Shown: positions 47,606-57,416 of the stretch, piece after piece | Layout: every line of letters starts with the position of its first letter | Position numbering within the stretch: position 1 is the stretch's first letter | Assembly (NCBI RefSeq): GCF_020881035.1 | Contig: NZ_JAJITC010000002.1 | Coordinates: forward strand, 62,001-126,000 | Direction: 5' to 3' | From: Paraburkholderia translucens | GTDB lineage: Bacteria > Pseudomonadota > Gammaproteobacteria > Burkholderiales > Burkholderiaceae | DNA: 64,000 nt | Notes under the pieces: model-generated | Databases searched by the model: none | Seen by the model: only the letters and a program-made list of their open reading frames with translations | What the model was told of the DNA's origin: nothing | Position numbers and translations under genes: made by a program

Positions 47606-49846
47606 TCACTCGACGCGCACCGCCTGGAGCGCCTCGTTCAACGTGCGGCTCGGCCGCATCACCTCATCGAGCTTGTCAGAATCCGGCTTGTAATAGCCGC
47701 CGATGTCCACCGGCTTGCCCTGCACCGAGGTCAGCTCCGCGAGGATCACTCGCTCGTTGGCGGTCAACTGCGTCGCGAGCGGCGCGAACTGCGCGGCCAG
47801 TTCGGCGTCGTCCGTTTGCGCCGCCAGCTCCTGCGCCCAGAACATGGCCAGATAGAACTGGCTGCCGCGATTGTCCAGCTCGCCGGTCTTCGGGCTCGGG
47901 CTGCGGTTATTCTCGAGCAGCTTGCCGGTTGCGATGTCGAGTGTCTTCGCGAGGATCTTCGCCTTGTTGTTGCCTGTCTTGATGCCCAGTTCCTCGAGCG
48001 ACACAGCGAGCGCGAGGAATTCCCCGAGCGAGTCCCAGCGCAGATGATTCTCTTCGACGAGCTGCTTCACGTGCTTCGGCGCCGAACCGCCCGCGCCGGT
48101 CTCGTACATGCCGCCGCCCGCCATCAACGGCACGATCGACAGCATCTTCGCGCTCGTGCCCAGCTCCATGATCGGAAACAGGTCGGTCAGATAGTCGCGC
48201 AGGATGTTGCCGGTGACCGAGATCGTATCGAGCCCGCGCACGACGCGCTCGAGCGTGTAACGCATGGCGCGCACCTGCGACATGATCTGGATGTCGAGGC
48301 CGGTGGTGTCGTAATCCTTCAGATAGGCCTCGACCTTCCTGATCAGCTCCGCTTCATGAGGGCGATACGGATCGAGCCAGAACACCGCAGGCATGCCCGA
48401 ATTGCGCACGCGCGTGACCGCGAGCTTGACCCAGTCGCGGATCGCCGCGTCCTTCACCTGGCACATGCGCCAGATGTCGCCCTGCTCGACGTTCTGCGTG
48501 AGCAGCACCTCGCCGGTCGCAAGATCGACGATGCGCGCCTCGCCGTCCTCCGGCACTTCGAAGGTCTTGTCGTGCGAGCCGTATTCTTCCGCCTGCTGCG
48601 CCATCAGGCCGACGTTCGGCACGGTGCCCATCGTGACCGGATCGAATGCGCCGTTGGTCTTGCAGAAGTTGATGATCTCCTGGTAGATGCGCGCGAACGT
48701 GCTCTCCGGAATCACCGCCTTGGTATCTTTCGGACGACCGTCGGCGCCCCACATCTTGCCGCCGAGGCGGATCATTGCCGGCATCGACGCGTCGACGATC
48801 ACGTCGTTCGGCGCGTGCAGGTTCGAGATGCCCTTTGCCGAATCGACCATCGCCAGTTCCGGACGATGTTCGTGGCACGCGTGCAGGTCACGGATCACTT
48901 CCTCGCGCTGCGATTCCGGCAGCGTCTCCAGCTTCTCGTACAGGTTGACGAGGCCGTTGTTGACGTTCACGCCGAGTTCGTCGAAAAGCTTGCCGTGCTT
49001 GGCGAACGCATCCTTGTAGAAGACCTTGACCGCGTGGCCGAAGACGATCGGGTGCGAGATCTTCATCATCGTCGCCTTGACGTGCAGCGACAGCATCATG
49101 CCGGTCTTGCGCGCGTCTTCCATCTGCTCTTCATAGAACGCGAGCAGCGCCTTCCTGCTCATGAACATGCTGTCGATGATCTCGCCTTCCTGCAGCGCGA
49201 CCCTCGGTTTCAGCACGAGCGTCTTGCCGCTCTTCGTGACGAGGTCCATCTTCACGACGCGCGGGCGATCGAGCGTCATCGATTTTTCGCCGTGATAGAA
49301 GTCGCCGTGCCGCATATGCGCGACGTGCGTGCGCGACGCCATGCTCCATTCGGCCATGCTGTGCGGATGCTTGCGCGCGTAGTTCTTCACCGCGGCCGGC
49401 GCGCGGCGGTCCGAGTTGCCCTCGCGCAGCACCGGGTTCACCGCGCTGCCGAGACACTTCGAGTAGCGCTGACGGATCGCCTTCTCTTCGTCGGTCTTCG
49501 GGTCTTCCGGATAGTCGGGCACCTTGTAGCCCTTTGCCTGCAGTTCCCTTATCGCGCTCGTCAGTTGCGGCACCGAGGCGCTGATGTTGGGAAGTTTGAT
49601 GATGTTGGTGTCGGGCAGCTGGGTCAGGCGGCCCAGTTCCGCGAGATTGTCGGGCACTCGCTGCGCTTCGGTCAGATACTCGGGGAACTCGCCGAGGATA
49701 CGGCCCGCGACCGAAATGTCGCTGGTCTCGATCTTGATGCCGGCCGGCGCGGTGAAGGTCCGGATGATCGGCAGGAACGCGGCGGTCGCGAGCAGCGGGG
49801 CCTCGTCGGTGAGGGTGTAGATGATGGTCGGTTGCTGGGTCGTCAT
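47606..49846 (-). CDS. icd: Monomeric NADP-dependent isocitrate dehydrogenase
   Basis: A 746-residue monomeric-type isocitrate dehydrogenase (family about 740). [20 protein letters not shown] opens the protein, [18 protein letters not shown] holds substrate-binding residues, DDV-type metal ligands are not separately traceable, and [21 protein letters not shown] and [25 protein letters not shown] ([20 protein letters not shown]) segments mark the active face. It oxidises isocitrate to 2-oxoglutarate, making NADPH. It is unrelated in sequence to the usual dimeric enzyme. The start at 49846 begins [11 protein letters not shown]. It diverges from an AraC gene across a gap with an 11-bp direct repeat. 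Confidence 0.95.
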   Translation of the reverse strand: MTTQQPTIIYTLTDEAPLLATAAFLPIIRTFTAPAGIKIETSDISVAGRILGEFPEYLTEAQRVPDNLAELGRLTQLPDTNIIKLPNISASVPQLTSAIRELQAKGYKVPDYPEDPKTDEEKAIRQRYSKCLGSAVNPVLREGNSDRRAPAAVKNYARKHPHSMAEWSMASRTHVAHMRHGDFYHGEKSMTLDRPRVVKMDLVTKSGKTLVLKPRVALQEGEIIDSMFMSRKALLAFYEEQMEDARKTGMMLSLHVKATMMKISHPIVFGHAVKVFYKDAFAKHGKLFDELGVNVNNGLVNLYEKLETLPESQREEVIRDLHACHEHRPELAMVDSAKGISNLHAPNDVIVDASMPAMIRLGGKMWGADGRPKDTKAVIPESTFARIYQEIINFCKTNGAFDPVTMGTVPNVGLMAQQAEEYGSHDKTFEVPEDGEARIVDLATGEVLLTQNVEQGDIWRMCQVKDAAIRDWVKLAVTRVRNSGMPAVFWLDPYRPHEAELIRKVEAYLKDYDTTGLDIQIMSQVRAMRYTLERVVRGLDTISVTGNILRDYLTDLFPIMELGTSAKMLSIVPLMAGGGMYETGAGGSAPKHVKQLVEENHLRWDSLGEFLALAVSLEELGIKTGNNKAKILAKTLDIATGKLLENNRSPSPKTGELDNRGSQFYLAMFWAQELAAQTDDAELAAQFAPLATQLTANERVILAELTSVQGKPVDIGGYYKPDSDKLDEVMRPSRTLNEALQAVRVE

Positions 49847-50179
49847 TGCTGGGCTCTGGGCGGGCGGTTGAACGGCATCTCGCGCGTGATACGGGCAGGG
49901 CGCACGATTTTCGATCAGGGAAACGCAATGCAAAGACACAACCGCCGTACCTGACGCACGGCGATGCGGGCTGCGGAACGCTTGAGCGGAACGCTTAAGT
50001 GAACACGGCGCCGGGTTCGCGCAGCGGGCCAATCGTTTGGATTCTCCCTCATTTTTGTGCTGCGGGGCGAAATCGGTCAATCGCACTATCACCCATGCCA
50101 GGCGTGCGAGCGTTCCCGCCGCTACAATGACCCGATCCCGATGTTCCCGCAGTTCTGCCAACCCAAGCCGGAGCGTGTG
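49847..50179. other. Non-coding gap between icd and the AraC gene
   Basis: 333 bases without a gene. It contains the direct repeat described separately. Frames run open through the gap from both genes, but the translation is not gene-like. Confidence 0.5.
49973..49996. promoter_or_regulatory. 11-bp direct repeat between icd and the AraC gene
   Basis: GCGGAACGCTT occurs at 49973-49983 and again at 49986-49996, a 13-base period. AraC-type regulators often bind short direct repeats near their own gene; this lies about 185 bases before the AraC start and 127 before icd. Confidence 0.45.
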
Positions 50180-51007
50180 ATGGACGGCGACATCAGCCAA
50201 CTCCAATCCGACTGGATTTCCCGTTCGGAACCCACTGACGGAGTAGAACGCATCGAAGCGTTTTTCCATGGCAACGCGTACTCATTGCATCGGCACGACA
50301 CGTATGCCATTGGCCTGACCCTCTCCGGCGTCCAATGCTTCCACTACCGGCGCGATCTGCGCACCAGCCTGCCCGGACAGACGATGGTCCTGCATCCCGA
50401 CGAAGTACACGATGGTCAGGCCGGCACGAACGAGGGATTTCGTTATCAGATGATTTACGTCCAGCCCGCCGCGATCCAGGAGGTCCTCGGCGGCCGCCCC
50501 CTGCCGTTCGTCGAAGGCGGGGTCACGAACGATCCGCGCCTGTTCGAAGCGACGAACACAGCACTTCGCCAGATGCGCGGCGACGCGGAGCCACTCGAAC
50601 GGGACGACGCGCTCGCCGGCCTCGCGCTCGCGCTGGAGAGCGCGTCGGGCGCGCGGCCAACGCGCAAGTCCGCGAATTTCGCGGCAGCGCAGCGGGCGCG
50701 GGAATATCTGCAGGCATCGAGCGCCCGCGCCGTCACGCTCGATGAACTTGCCTCCGTCAGCGGAGAGGACCGCTGGAGCCTGTCGCGCGATTTCAGAACC
50801 TTCTACGGCACCAGTCCCTATCACTACCTGGTCATGCGCCGCCTCGAAGCGGCGCGGGCGATGATGCTGCGCGGCGTGTGCCTCGTGGACGCCGCGGCCG
50901 CCGCCGGCTTCGCCGACCAAAGCCACATGACCCGGCATTTTCGCCACGCGTATGGAATTCCTCCCGCACGTTGGCTCGCGATGACGAGCGTTCGGCGCGC
51001 CGGCTAG
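50180..51007 (+). CDS. AraC-family transcriptional regulator
   Basis: A 275-residue AraC regulator. The start at 50180 has GGAG six bases upstream. The N-terminal cupin has [35 protein letters not shown] and [18 protein letters not shown], with His residues lining the effector pocket. The C-terminal pair of helix-turn-helices spans about 175-270: [22 protein letters not shown] and [24 protein letters not shown]. The effector is unknown. It is followed 81 bases later by cupin and GNAT genes on the same strand, possible targets. Confidence 0.9.
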   Translation: MDGDISQLQSDWISRSEPTDGVERIEAFFHGNAYSLHRHDTYAIGLTLSGVQCFHYRRDLRTSLPGQTMVLHPDEVHDGQAGTNEGFRYQMIYVQPAAIQEVLGGRPLPFVEGGVTNDPRLFEATNTALRQMRGDAEPLERDDALAGLALALESASGARPTRKSANFAAAQRAREYLQASSARAVTLDELASVSGEDRWSLSRDFRTFYGTSPYHYLVMRRLEAARAMMLRGVCLVDAAAAAGFADQSHMTRHFRHAYGIPPARWLAMTSVRRAG

Positions 51008-51088
51008 CGCACGCGTGCACGATCGTTCAAGACACCCGCCGGCGGCCCGACTAAGCTCTGTTTCACGTATCATCGCAATGGAGCCAAC

Positions 51089-51490
51089 ATGCACAGCGAT
51101 TCCCAGCCCACACCCGAGCAACGCGGCCAATACAAGGCAATCAATCTGCTCGACAAGATCAGTCAGATCGACGGCCACTGGCAGCCGCGCGTCGTTGCTG
51201 AAATGAATGACTATCAGTTCAAAGTCGTCAAACTGCTTGGCGATTTCGTCTGGCATCGGCATGCCGATACCGACGAGACGTTCATCGTCCTCGAAGGCCG
51301 GTTGCGCATCGACTTCCACGACCGCTCGATCGAGTTGTCGCCCGGAGAAATGGCGGTGGTTCCAAAGGGAGTCGAGCACAAGCCGTATGCCGGATCCGAA
51401 GTGAAGCTGCTGCTGATCGAACCGCGCGGCGTCGTCAACACCGGCGATACCACCAACGAAAGAACGGCCGAAAACAACGTATGGATCTGA
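51089..51490 (+). CDS. Cupin-domain protein
   Basis: A 133-residue single-cupin protein. DFVWHRHADTDETFIVLEGRLRI is cupin motif 1 with the His-x-His and Glu metal ligands, and LSPGEMAVVPKGVEHKP is motif 2 with the last His, so the metal site is complete. GGAG lies about six bases before the ATG. Its role is unknown; such proteins range from isomerases to sensors. The end overlaps the possible first start of the GNAT gene. Confidence 0.85.
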   Translation: MHSDSQPTPEQRGQYKAINLLDKISQIDGHWQPRVVAEMNDYQFKVVKLLGDFVWHRHADTDETFIVLEGRLRIDFHDRSIELSPGEMAVVPKGVEHKPYAGSEVKLLLIEPRGVVNTGDTTNERTAENNVWI

Positions 51491-51498
51491 GAGCCACC

Positions 51499-51975
51499 AT
51501 GCAAACGCCGCGGCCGGTCGTTCGCGAAGCCGTTTTCCCTGCCGATACGCGCAGCCTCGTCGCCTTGATCCGCGAATATGTCCGCTGGCTGGATATGGAT
51601 TTGTCCTACCGCGGATTCGACGCCGAAATGGACGCGTTCGAACATGTCTATACCTTGCCGTCCGGCATGTTCTTCGTCGCCGACGCCGGCGGCGAACTCG
51701 CCGGTTGCGCGGGGCTGCTTCGTCATACGGCAGAGACCGCGGAAATCAAGCGGCTCTACGTTCGCGAAGCATTCAGAGGACTGTCGCTTGGTGAAACGCT
51801 GGTCACTTCGGTGATCAGAAAAGCGAAGACCTTGGGATTCTCGACGCTCGTTCTCGACTCGGTTCCGCAAACCCGTTTTGCGCAGGGCATTTACGAGCGG
51901 TTAGGGTTCGTCGAAACTGCGCCCTACTATGAGAATCCGGTGGATGGCACCCGGTTTCTTGCGCTTGAGCTATGA
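51499..51975 (+). CDS. GNAT N-acetyltransferase
   Basis: A 158-residue acetyltransferase of the GNAT fold. MFFVADAGGELAGCAGLLRH is the central strand pair. EIKRLYVREAFRGLSLGETLV carries the acetyl-CoA loop in a variant form (R-G-L-S-L-G for R/Q-x-x-G-x-G/A). YERLGFVETAPYYENPV ends it. The acceptor is unknown. A Met at 51481 would add six residues and overlap the cupin stop; the Met at 51499 has GAGAG upstream. It is nearly fused to the cupin gene, so the two are probably co-translated. Confidence 0.8.
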   Translation: MQTPRPVVREAVFPADTRSLVALIREYVRWLDMDLSYRGFDAEMDAFEHVYTLPSGMFFVADAGGELAGCAGLLRHTAETAEIKRLYVREAFRGLSLGETLVTSVIRKAKTLGFSTLVLDSVPQTRFAQGIYERLGFVETAPYYENPVDGTRFLALEL

Positions 51976-52023
51976 CGGCGAATCTGGCGACCGGCTGACT
52001 TGCGCCGGCATAGCCACCGGCGG

Positions 52024-52051
52024 ACAAAGCATCGCAACTGCGATGCTTTGT
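52024..52051. repeat. 28-bp near-perfect palindrome at the toxin-remnant break point
   Basis: ACAAAGCATCGCA (52024-52036) pairs perfectly with TGCGATGCTTTGT (52039-52051) around two bases. It sits after the GNAT gene and overlaps the first bases of the truncated toxin reading frame. It could be a transcription terminator or the scar of an excised element. Confidence 0.7.
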
Positions 52052-52052
52052 G

Positions 52053-52196
52053 AGACGTCATGAAATCTGCCACGTTTCCGTCCAGCTGATCACTCCGTTC
52101 GGCGCTTCGGGATATGTTGCGCTGTTCGAGATCGACAACGCTCGGACGGTGACGATCCTCGCGGTGCGCCATCAGCAGGAAAGTGACTACCACTAA
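52053..52196 (+). pseudogene. Remnant of a RelE/ParE-family toxin gene (C-terminus only)
   Basis: An open frame of 47 codons ending in TAA reads HEICHVSVQLITPFGASG and then YVALFEIDNARTVTILAVRH plus QQESDYH. This is the C-terminal half of a RelE/ParE toxin (family about 95-105 residues), including the strand GYVAL and the tail AVRHQ. The N-terminal half and any antitoxin gene are missing; homology begins next to a 28-bp palindrome. It is therefore a decayed toxin gene, most likely inactive. Confidence 0.7.
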
Positions 52197-52296
52197 CCAC
52201 GGAACCGACAATCGGCCCCACGGGCCTCGAGCATCGTTGCGTTGCCGTCCAACGGGCGTTGTCAGGACCGAACTTCCTCCCAGCACGAACGACACG

Positions 52297-52791
52297 TCAA
52301 TTGAATTGCCGTATCTGCCGCCAAAGTACCAGTTTGTCCGCGTAGGGGACCGAAGCGTGAGCGGGACTGCTCGACGGCAACCGCAGAAGCCGATAGCGTT
52401 CCGCGCGCTCACCAAGCGCTTTCATCCCGATCCTCGCTGCGGTCCCGCCATTGAAGGCGATGGTGACCAGCTTCGGCAGCGTATCGACAAGAGCAATCAG
52501 ATCGTTGCTGGCATGGTCGCGAATCCGGCTATCCAGGCTTCCTGCTCGACGAGCCTCGGCAACGACATCCCATAGGCCGATATGGTGTTCGAGCAACGCA
52601 TCGAGACGCGTCGAATAGTCCATACCAACCAGATCCCGTTCTATCACCTCACCGACCAGCACCCAGAATTTGTTCTGCGGGTGTGCGTAGTATTGGCCGT
52701 GAGCCAACGACACCTCGCCCGGCAAGCTACCGAGGATCAAGGTCCGCGTATCGGCGTCGACGACAGGCGCAAAGCAACGCTTGAACGACAT
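52297..52791 (-). CDS. Hypoxanthine-DNA glycosylase (UDG superfamily, family 6)
   Basis: A 164-residue protein of the DNA-deoxyinosine glycosylase family. TLILGSLPGEVSLAHGQYYA and HPQNKFWVLVGEV form the N-terminal active-site region. HIGLWDVVAEARRAGSLDSRI, where the family has a conserved Asn or Asp near this position, follows. TIAFNGGTAA is the mid strand and LRLPSSSPAHAS the C-terminal DNA-binding loop. It excises hypoxanthine from deaminated adenine. The start overlaps the ubiC stop by one base (TGATG), so translation is coupled. Confidence 0.87.
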   Translation of the reverse strand: MSFKRCFAPVVDADTRTLILGSLPGEVSLAHGQYYAHPQNKFWVLVGEVIERDLVGMDYSTRLDALLEHHIGLWDVVAEARRAGSLDSRIRDHASNDLIALVDTLPKLVTIAFNGGTAARIGMKALGERAERYRLLRLPSSSPAHASVPYADKLVLWRQIRQFN

Positions 52792-53507
52792 CAGCGGCTC
52801 CGCTGGTCGGCGCTGCGCGGCCCGCCGTGCGCGCGCGACGCGGTGTGATCGAGTGGCCGCCCGTGTTCGCGCACCCGCGCATGCGCGATATGCGCCGCGC
52901 CGGCGCCTGAGGCCGCAGCGTGCGCGCGAGCGGCCAAGTCCAACGCATGCAAATACTCCCACAACGCCGGCAACATGCATTCGGTCACCATCAACGGCGC
53001 GCCACGACGCTCGAACACCGAGCGACGCGCCACCAGCACATGCGGCGCTTGTCGATCGCCGCGGTCGATTTCACACGCGGCCAACCGATACAACGGATGC
53101 CGCTTCCCCACCCTGCGGCTCACCAGCGACGAACGCGCGACACTGCCATCGCTATACAGCAATTCCGCGAGCGGCCGCGTGCGCAACCGCCGCGTTGCCT
53201 GCCAGATGCCGACGCTCGCCGCGCGCGGCGTCACGCTATGCGCGGCGACGAACGGCACGTCATCGACCGACAGCACCACTTCGCGCACCCACACCGGCGC
53301 GCGCGGCGCGAGTCCGAGCGCGGCGACTTCGTCGCGCCACGGCAGCGCGACGGCTTCGCGCGTCACGCGTACCGCGACCGCGCCGAGCGCGCGCAGATGC
53401 GCGGTCAGTGAACCGCCGCGCGTCAGCCAGTCTTTCTGGGCGGCGCTGAAAGCGGCCAACGGCGCGACGCGCCAATGAGCGTCAGCGGGATCGAAACGGA
53501 TAGACAT
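52791..53507 (-). CDS. ubiC: Chorismate--pyruvate lyase
   Basis: A 238-residue UbiC, making 4-hydroxybenzoate and pyruvate from chorismate for ubiquinone. [38 protein letters not shown] and [10 protein letters not shown] are conserved, with catalytic Arg and Glu in WVREV and [12 protein letters not shown]. Usual length is about 165-200; here a His/Ala/Arg-rich tail of about 45 residues follows PALWEYL. It is unclear whether the tail has a function or is simply kept to overlap the DNA glycosylase gene. It lies downstream of htpG on the same strand, but a terminator separates them. Confidence 0.9.
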   Translation of the reverse strand: MSIRFDPADAHWRVAPLAAFSAAQKDWLTRGGSLTAHLRALGAVAVRVTREAVALPWRDEVAALGLAPRAPVWVREVVLSVDDVPFVAAHSVTPRAASVGIWQATRRLRTRPLAELLYSDGSVARSSLVSRRVGKRHPLYRLAACEIDRGDRQAPHVLVARRSVFERRGAPLMVTECMLPALWEYLHALDLAARAHAAASGAGAAHIAHARVREHGRPLDHTASRAHGGPRSADQRSR

Positions 53508-53615
53508 GGTGTCGGATTATAGCGGCGCGGTCTGACGGCATTTTTCTACGGCAACGCTTGCGCTCATCGCGCGCGCTCCTCCGGGCGAGAACCCGACGTA
53601 AAGCGAAGGGCGAAA

Positions 53616-53645
53616 AAAAATGCGCTGCCGAAGCAGCGCATTTTT
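53616..53645 (-). terminator. Intrinsic terminator of htpG
   Basis: AAAAATGCGCTGC (53616-53628) pairs perfectly with GCAGCGCATTTTT (53633-53645) around a CGAA tetraloop. For leftward transcription the upstream A-run becomes the U-tract. It lies 53 bases beyond the htpG stop, so ubiC should need its own promoter. Confidence 0.9.
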
Positions 53646-53698
53646 CATCCACCGAGCGTCATCAGTTCAGCAACGACATCAGCGCTCCCGGCTCACGT

Positions 53699-55597
53699 TC
53701 AACCCGCACGCGAGAGCAACAACGCATTGGTGCGCTTCACGAAGCTAGCCGGATCTTCCAGCGCGCCGCCTTCGGCGAGCAAGGCCTGATCGAACAGCAG
53801 ATGGCACCAATCCTCGAAATTCGCGCTATCGGCATGCAGGCCCTTCACGAGCGCGTGCTCCGGATTCACTTCGAGAATCGGATGGAACTCCGGCGCCTGC
53901 TGGCCCGCTGCCTTCAACATGCGTTGCAGGTAGCCGCTCATTTCGCCGTCGTCGGCGACGAGGCACGATGGCGAGTCGGTCAGCCGGAACGTCAGACGCA
54001 CGTCCTTCGCCTTGTCCTTCAGCGCTTCCTTCATCTTCTCGACGAGCGGCTTGAGTTCTTCGCCGATCTTCTCCTGCGCCTGTTTTTCCTCGTCGTTCAA
54101 CGCGCCGAGATCGAGGTCGCCGCGCGCGACGCTTTGCAGCGGCTTGCCGTCGAATTCGTGCAGGAACGACAGCATCCATTCATCGACGCGATCGGTCAGC
54201 AGCAGCACTTCGACGCCCTTCTTGCGGAACACTTCGAGATGCGGGCTGTTCGACGCGGCCTGCCATGTGTCGGCGGTCACGTAGTAGATCTTGGTCTGCT
54301 CGGGCTTCATGCGAGCGACGTAGTCGGCCAGCGACACGGTCTGCTCGGCCGTGCCCGTCTGGGTCGTCGCAAAACGCAGCAGCTTCGCGATGCGCTCGCG
54401 ATTGGCGAAATCCTCGCCAACACCTTCTTTCAGCACCTGGCCGAACTCTTTCCAGAAGCCTGCGTACTTTTCCTTATCGGCGTCGTTCTCCGAGTTCGCG
54501 AGTTCTTCGAGCATCGACAGCGCGCGCTTGGTCACGCCTTCACGAATGGCCTTCACGTCGCGGCTTTCCTGCAGGATTTCGCGCGACACGTTCAGCGGCA
54601 GATCGGCCGAATCGACCACACCCTTCACGAAGCGCAGATACGTGGGCAGCAGTTGCTCGGCGTCGTCCATGATGAACACGCGCTTCACGTACAGCTTCAG
54701 GCCGCCGCGCTGCTCGCGATTCCACAGATCGAACGGCGCGTGCGACGGCACGTACAGCAGCTGCGTGTATTCGCTGCGGCCTTCGACGCGGTTATGCGTC
54801 CACGTGAGCGGGTCCTGATGATCGTGCGAGATGTGCTGGTAGAACTGCTTGTATTGATCGTCGGTGATGTCGTTCTTCGAACGGGTCCACAGCGCGCTCG
54901 CCTGGTTGACGGTCTCGTCCTCGTCCTTCGTGACCATCTCGCTCTTTTCCGCGTCCCACTCTTCCTTCTTCATCAGGATTGGCAGCGCGACGTGGTCCGA
55001 GTACTTCTGGATGATCGACTTCAGACGGTACGACGACAGCAGCTCGTCCTCATCGGCGCGCAGATGCAGCGTGATGGTCGTGCCGCGCGCGGCGCGCTCG
55101 ATCGTCTCGACCGCGAAGTCGCCCTCGCCCGCGCTTACCCAGCGCACGCCTTCCGCAGCCGGCAAGCCGGCACGGCGCGTCTCGACGGTGATCTTGTCCG
55201 CGACGATGAAGCCGGAGTAGAAGCCCACGCCGAACTGGCCGATCAGTGCGGCATCCTTCTGCTGGTCGCCCGACAGCTTGCCAAAGAACTCTTTCGTGCC
55301 CGAGCGCGCGATCGTGCCGAGGTGCGCGATCGTTTCTTCGCGGCTCATGCCGATGCCGTTGTCGTCGATCGTCACGGTGCGCGCGGCCTTGTCGAACGAC
55401 ACGCGAATCCGCAGGTTCGGATCGTTCTCGTACAGCGCGCTGTTCTCGATCGCCTCGAAGCGCAGCTTGTCGGCCGCGTCGGACGCGTTCGAGATCAGCT
55501 CGCGCAGAAAGATTTCTTTATTGCTGTAGAGCGAATGGATCATCAGTTGCAGAAGTTGCTTCACTTCTGCCTGAAAGCTCATGGTTTCTTGTGCCAT
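53699..55597 (-). CDS. htpG: Chaperone protein HtpG (Hsp90)
   Basis: A 632-residue bacterial Hsp90. The ATP-binding N-domain shows [32 protein letters not shown] and [14 protein letters not shown]. The middle domain has [21 protein letters not shown] with [22 protein letters not shown]. The C-terminal dimer domain ends the protein. The start at 55597 has AGAGAGGAAG upstream; Met6 (MSFQAEVKQ) is the E. coli-like alternative. A near-perfect sigma-32 promoter about 115 bases upstream indicates heat-shock control. Confidence 0.96.
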   Translation of the reverse strand: MAQETMSFQAEVKQLLQLMIHSLYSNKEIFLRELISNASDAADKLRFEAIENSALYENDPNLRIRVSFDKAARTVTIDDNGIGMSREETIAHLGTIARSGTKEFFGKLSGDQQKDAALIGQFGVGFYSGFIVADKITVETRRAGLPAAEGVRWVSAGEGDFAVETIERAARGTTITLHLRADEDELLSSYRLKSIIQKYSDHVALPILMKKEEWDAEKSEMVTKDEDETVNQASALWTRSKNDITDDQYKQFYQHISHDHQDPLTWTHNRVEGRSEYTQLLYVPSHAPFDLWNREQRGGLKLYVKRVFIMDDAEQLLPTYLRFVKGVVDSADLPLNVSREILQESRDVKAIREGVTKRALSMLEELANSENDADKEKYAGFWKEFGQVLKEGVGEDFANRERIAKLLRFATTQTGTAEQTVSLADYVARMKPEQTKIYYVTADTWQAASNSPHLEVFRKKGVEVLLLTDRVDEWMLSFLHEFDGKPLQSVARGDLDLGALNDEEKQAQEKIGEELKPLVEKMKEALKDKAKDVRLTFRLTDSPSCLVADDGEMSGYLQRMLKAAGQQAPEFHPILEVNPEHALVKGLHADSANFEDWCHLLFDQALLAEGGALEDPASFVKRTNALLLSRAG

Positions 55598-55711
55598 GGT
55601 CGGACTTCCTCTCTGTTGCGAATAGGGGATGGACAGCGGCGAAGCGCGGATCGGGCCTGCCGCGCCGGAGCGCCGAGCCGCCGGAACGCCGGGCCGCCGG
55701 ATCGTCCGCGC

Positions 55712-55740
55712 AAATGGGGACGCTCCGGCGAGGTTTCAAG
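55712..55740 (-). promoter_or_regulatory. Sigma-32 heat-shock promoter of htpG
   Basis: Read on the minus strand, CTTGAAA (55740-55734) is followed after 14 bases by CCCCATTT (55719-55712), matching the sigma-32 consensus CTTGAAA and CCCCATNT at every fixed position. The -35 box overlaps the mocR stop codon TGA (55738-55736). The leader to the htpG ATG is about 105 bases. Confidence 0.93.
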
Positions 55741-57193
55741 AGGCGCGACGCGCGACGCCGTCCAGATACCGGCTCAGGAACGCCGGCAACTCGGGATCGC
55801 CGCAATTGGCAATGTTGAAGCGCATCCAGGTGCTCGGCGACTGCTGCGGGGAAAACAGCCCGCCCGGCGTCAGCAGAAAGCCGGCTTCGTGGCCGGCCGC
55901 GGCGAGTGCGCCCGAGTCGACGCCGGTGTCGGCCCAAAGAAACATGCCGGCCGCCGGCGTCAGGAACAGCTTCATGCCAGTCTTCTCGATCATCCGCACC
56001 GCCTTCTCGCGCACGCCGTCGAGCCGCGCGCGAATGCGCTCGACATGCCGCCGGTAATGGCCTTCGGTCAAGATTTTGTAGATCACGCGCTCGTTGAGTT
56101 CAGGGCTCGTCATGCCGACCAGCATCTTCTGATTGGCCACGACCATCGCGACCTCCGGCGCGCATGCGATGAAACCGACGCGCAGATTCGGCGCCAGCGT
56201 CTTCGAGAAGCTGCCGAGATAGATCACGCGCTTGAGCTGATCGAGGCTCGCGAGCCGCGTACCCGCGTAACCGGGCGGGCACAGGTCGCCGTAGATGTCG
56301 TCCTCGACGACGATGAAGTCGTACGCTTCGGCAAACCGCAGGATGCGAAACGCCTGCGCGGCGCTCAACGACGTGCCTGTCGGGTTCTGCAGCACCGAGT
56401 TGATCACCAGCATCCTGGGGCGCCATTCCTGCACCAGCGCTTCGAGCGCGTCGAGGTCCGGGCCGTCCGGCGTGTACGGCATGCCGACGAGCCGCGCGCC
56501 CTGCGAGGCGAAGCAGCCGAACATCTGAAACCACGCAGGATCGCCGACGATCACCGCATCGCCCGGCTTCACGTAGATGCGCGAAAGGAGGTCGATCGCC
56601 TGCGTGACGCCGGACACCATCACGATCTGCTCGGGCGACGCCCCGATCTCCAGCTCCTCGAGCCGCGTCTGGAGCTGCTGACGCAGCGGCAGGAAACCTT
56701 GCGCGGTGCCGACGCCGAGCATCTGCATGCCGCTTTGCCGGCCCAGCGTGCGCAATGCGTTGGTGATCAGGTCGCCGTCGAGCCAACCGGCCGGCAGATA
56801 GCCGAGCCCGGGGCTGCGCTCGGGCCGCGCGCCGGTATGCAGCATGTTGCGCAGCAGCCAGACGACGTCGATTTTGGCCGGCGCGGGCAAGGGTTCGGCG
56901 CGCGGCCGCAGCGCGGCGACCGTCGCCGCGCCGCCCTGGCGCTCGCGCACGTAGAAACCCGAGCCGCGTCGCGACTCCAGAAAACCCTGCGCGACGAGGC
57001 GCTCGTACGCTTCGACGACCGTGAAGCGCGACACGCCCTTATCGAGCGCGAGCTTGCGAATCGACGGCATGCGCATGCCGGGGCGGAACACGCGCTCCTC
57101 GATGCGGCGGCGCGCCCATTGGACGAGCTGTTCGACCAGCGTCAGCGACGCGGTGTCATGCGGGGCAGGAATCTGGGCAAGCGGGACGGACAT
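55736..57193 (-). CDS. MocR-family regulator (GntR DNA-binding domain fused to aminotransferase)
   Basis: A 485-residue fusion. The N-terminal winged helix spans about 20-90: VEQLVQWARRRIEERVF, RMPSIRKLALDKGVSRFTVVEAYERL and GSGFYVRER. The fold-type I aminotransferase domain (about 120-480) has the PLP-lysine motif LGSFSKTLAPNLRVGF and VVEDDIYGDL. MocR proteins sense amino compounds through PLP and often control a nearby metabolic gene. The start at 57193 is MSVPLAQIPAPHD. CGGTACA boxes lie in front. It is divergent from VOC, aminotransferase, Rid and PhzF genes, its likely targets. Confidence 0.9.
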   Translation of the reverse strand: MSVPLAQIPAPHDTASLTLVEQLVQWARRRIEERVFRPGMRMPSIRKLALDKGVSRFTVVEAYERLVAQGFLESRRGSGFYVRERQGGAATVAALRPRAEPLPAPAKIDVVWLLRNMLHTGARPERSPGLGYLPAGWLDGDLITNALRTLGRQSGMQMLGVGTAQGFLPLRQQLQTRLEELEIGASPEQIVMVSGVTQAIDLLSRIYVKPGDAVIVGDPAWFQMFGCFASQGARLVGMPYTPDGPDLDALEALVQEWRPRMLVINSVLQNPTGTSLSAAQAFRILRFAEAYDFIVVEDDIYGDLCPPGYAGTRLASLDQLKRVIYLGSFSKTLAPNLRVGFIACAPEVAMVVANQKMLVGMTSPELNERVIYKILTEGHYRRHVERIRARLDGVREKAVRMIEKTGMKLFLTPAAGMFLWADTGVDSGALAAAGHEAGFLLTPGGLFSPQQSPSTWMRFNIANCGDPELPAFLSRYLDGVARRAS

Positions 57194-57206
57194 GACGGGC
57201 TCCAAC

Positions 57207-57237
57207 TGTACCGAGCAGTATCGCGCCGATTGTACCG
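57207..57237 (-). promoter_or_regulatory. Direct CGGTACA repeats in front of mocR
   Basis: On the minus strand CGGTACA occurs at 57237-57231 and at 57213-57207, 24 bases apart start to start. The first overlaps a TACAAT -10-like box; the second abuts the TTGGAG ribosome site. MocR regulators are known to bind direct repeats near their own promoters, so these are candidate autoregulatory sites. Confidence 0.5.
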
Positions 57238-57416
57238 TTACTGTGCAGGTCGCGATCGTTACATTGGAACTCAGCGAACGCTGGTGACGCAATGCAAAAC
57301 CATCCGCATGGCCCGCCGACCCGGCAAACGGTTATGCTTACGGCCCCGGTAGTGCGGCCTTCACGGGTGGCGCGCACCGGGCCTTTGCGCAGAACAGCGT
57401 TTTCCGTCGATCCGCC

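Noticed and set aside
53558..57352. A 1264-codon rightward open frame opposite htpG and mocR.
   Set aside because: Arg/His-rich, no family motif, and it exactly mirrors two well-supported genes. High G+C makes stop codons rare on the opposite strand.
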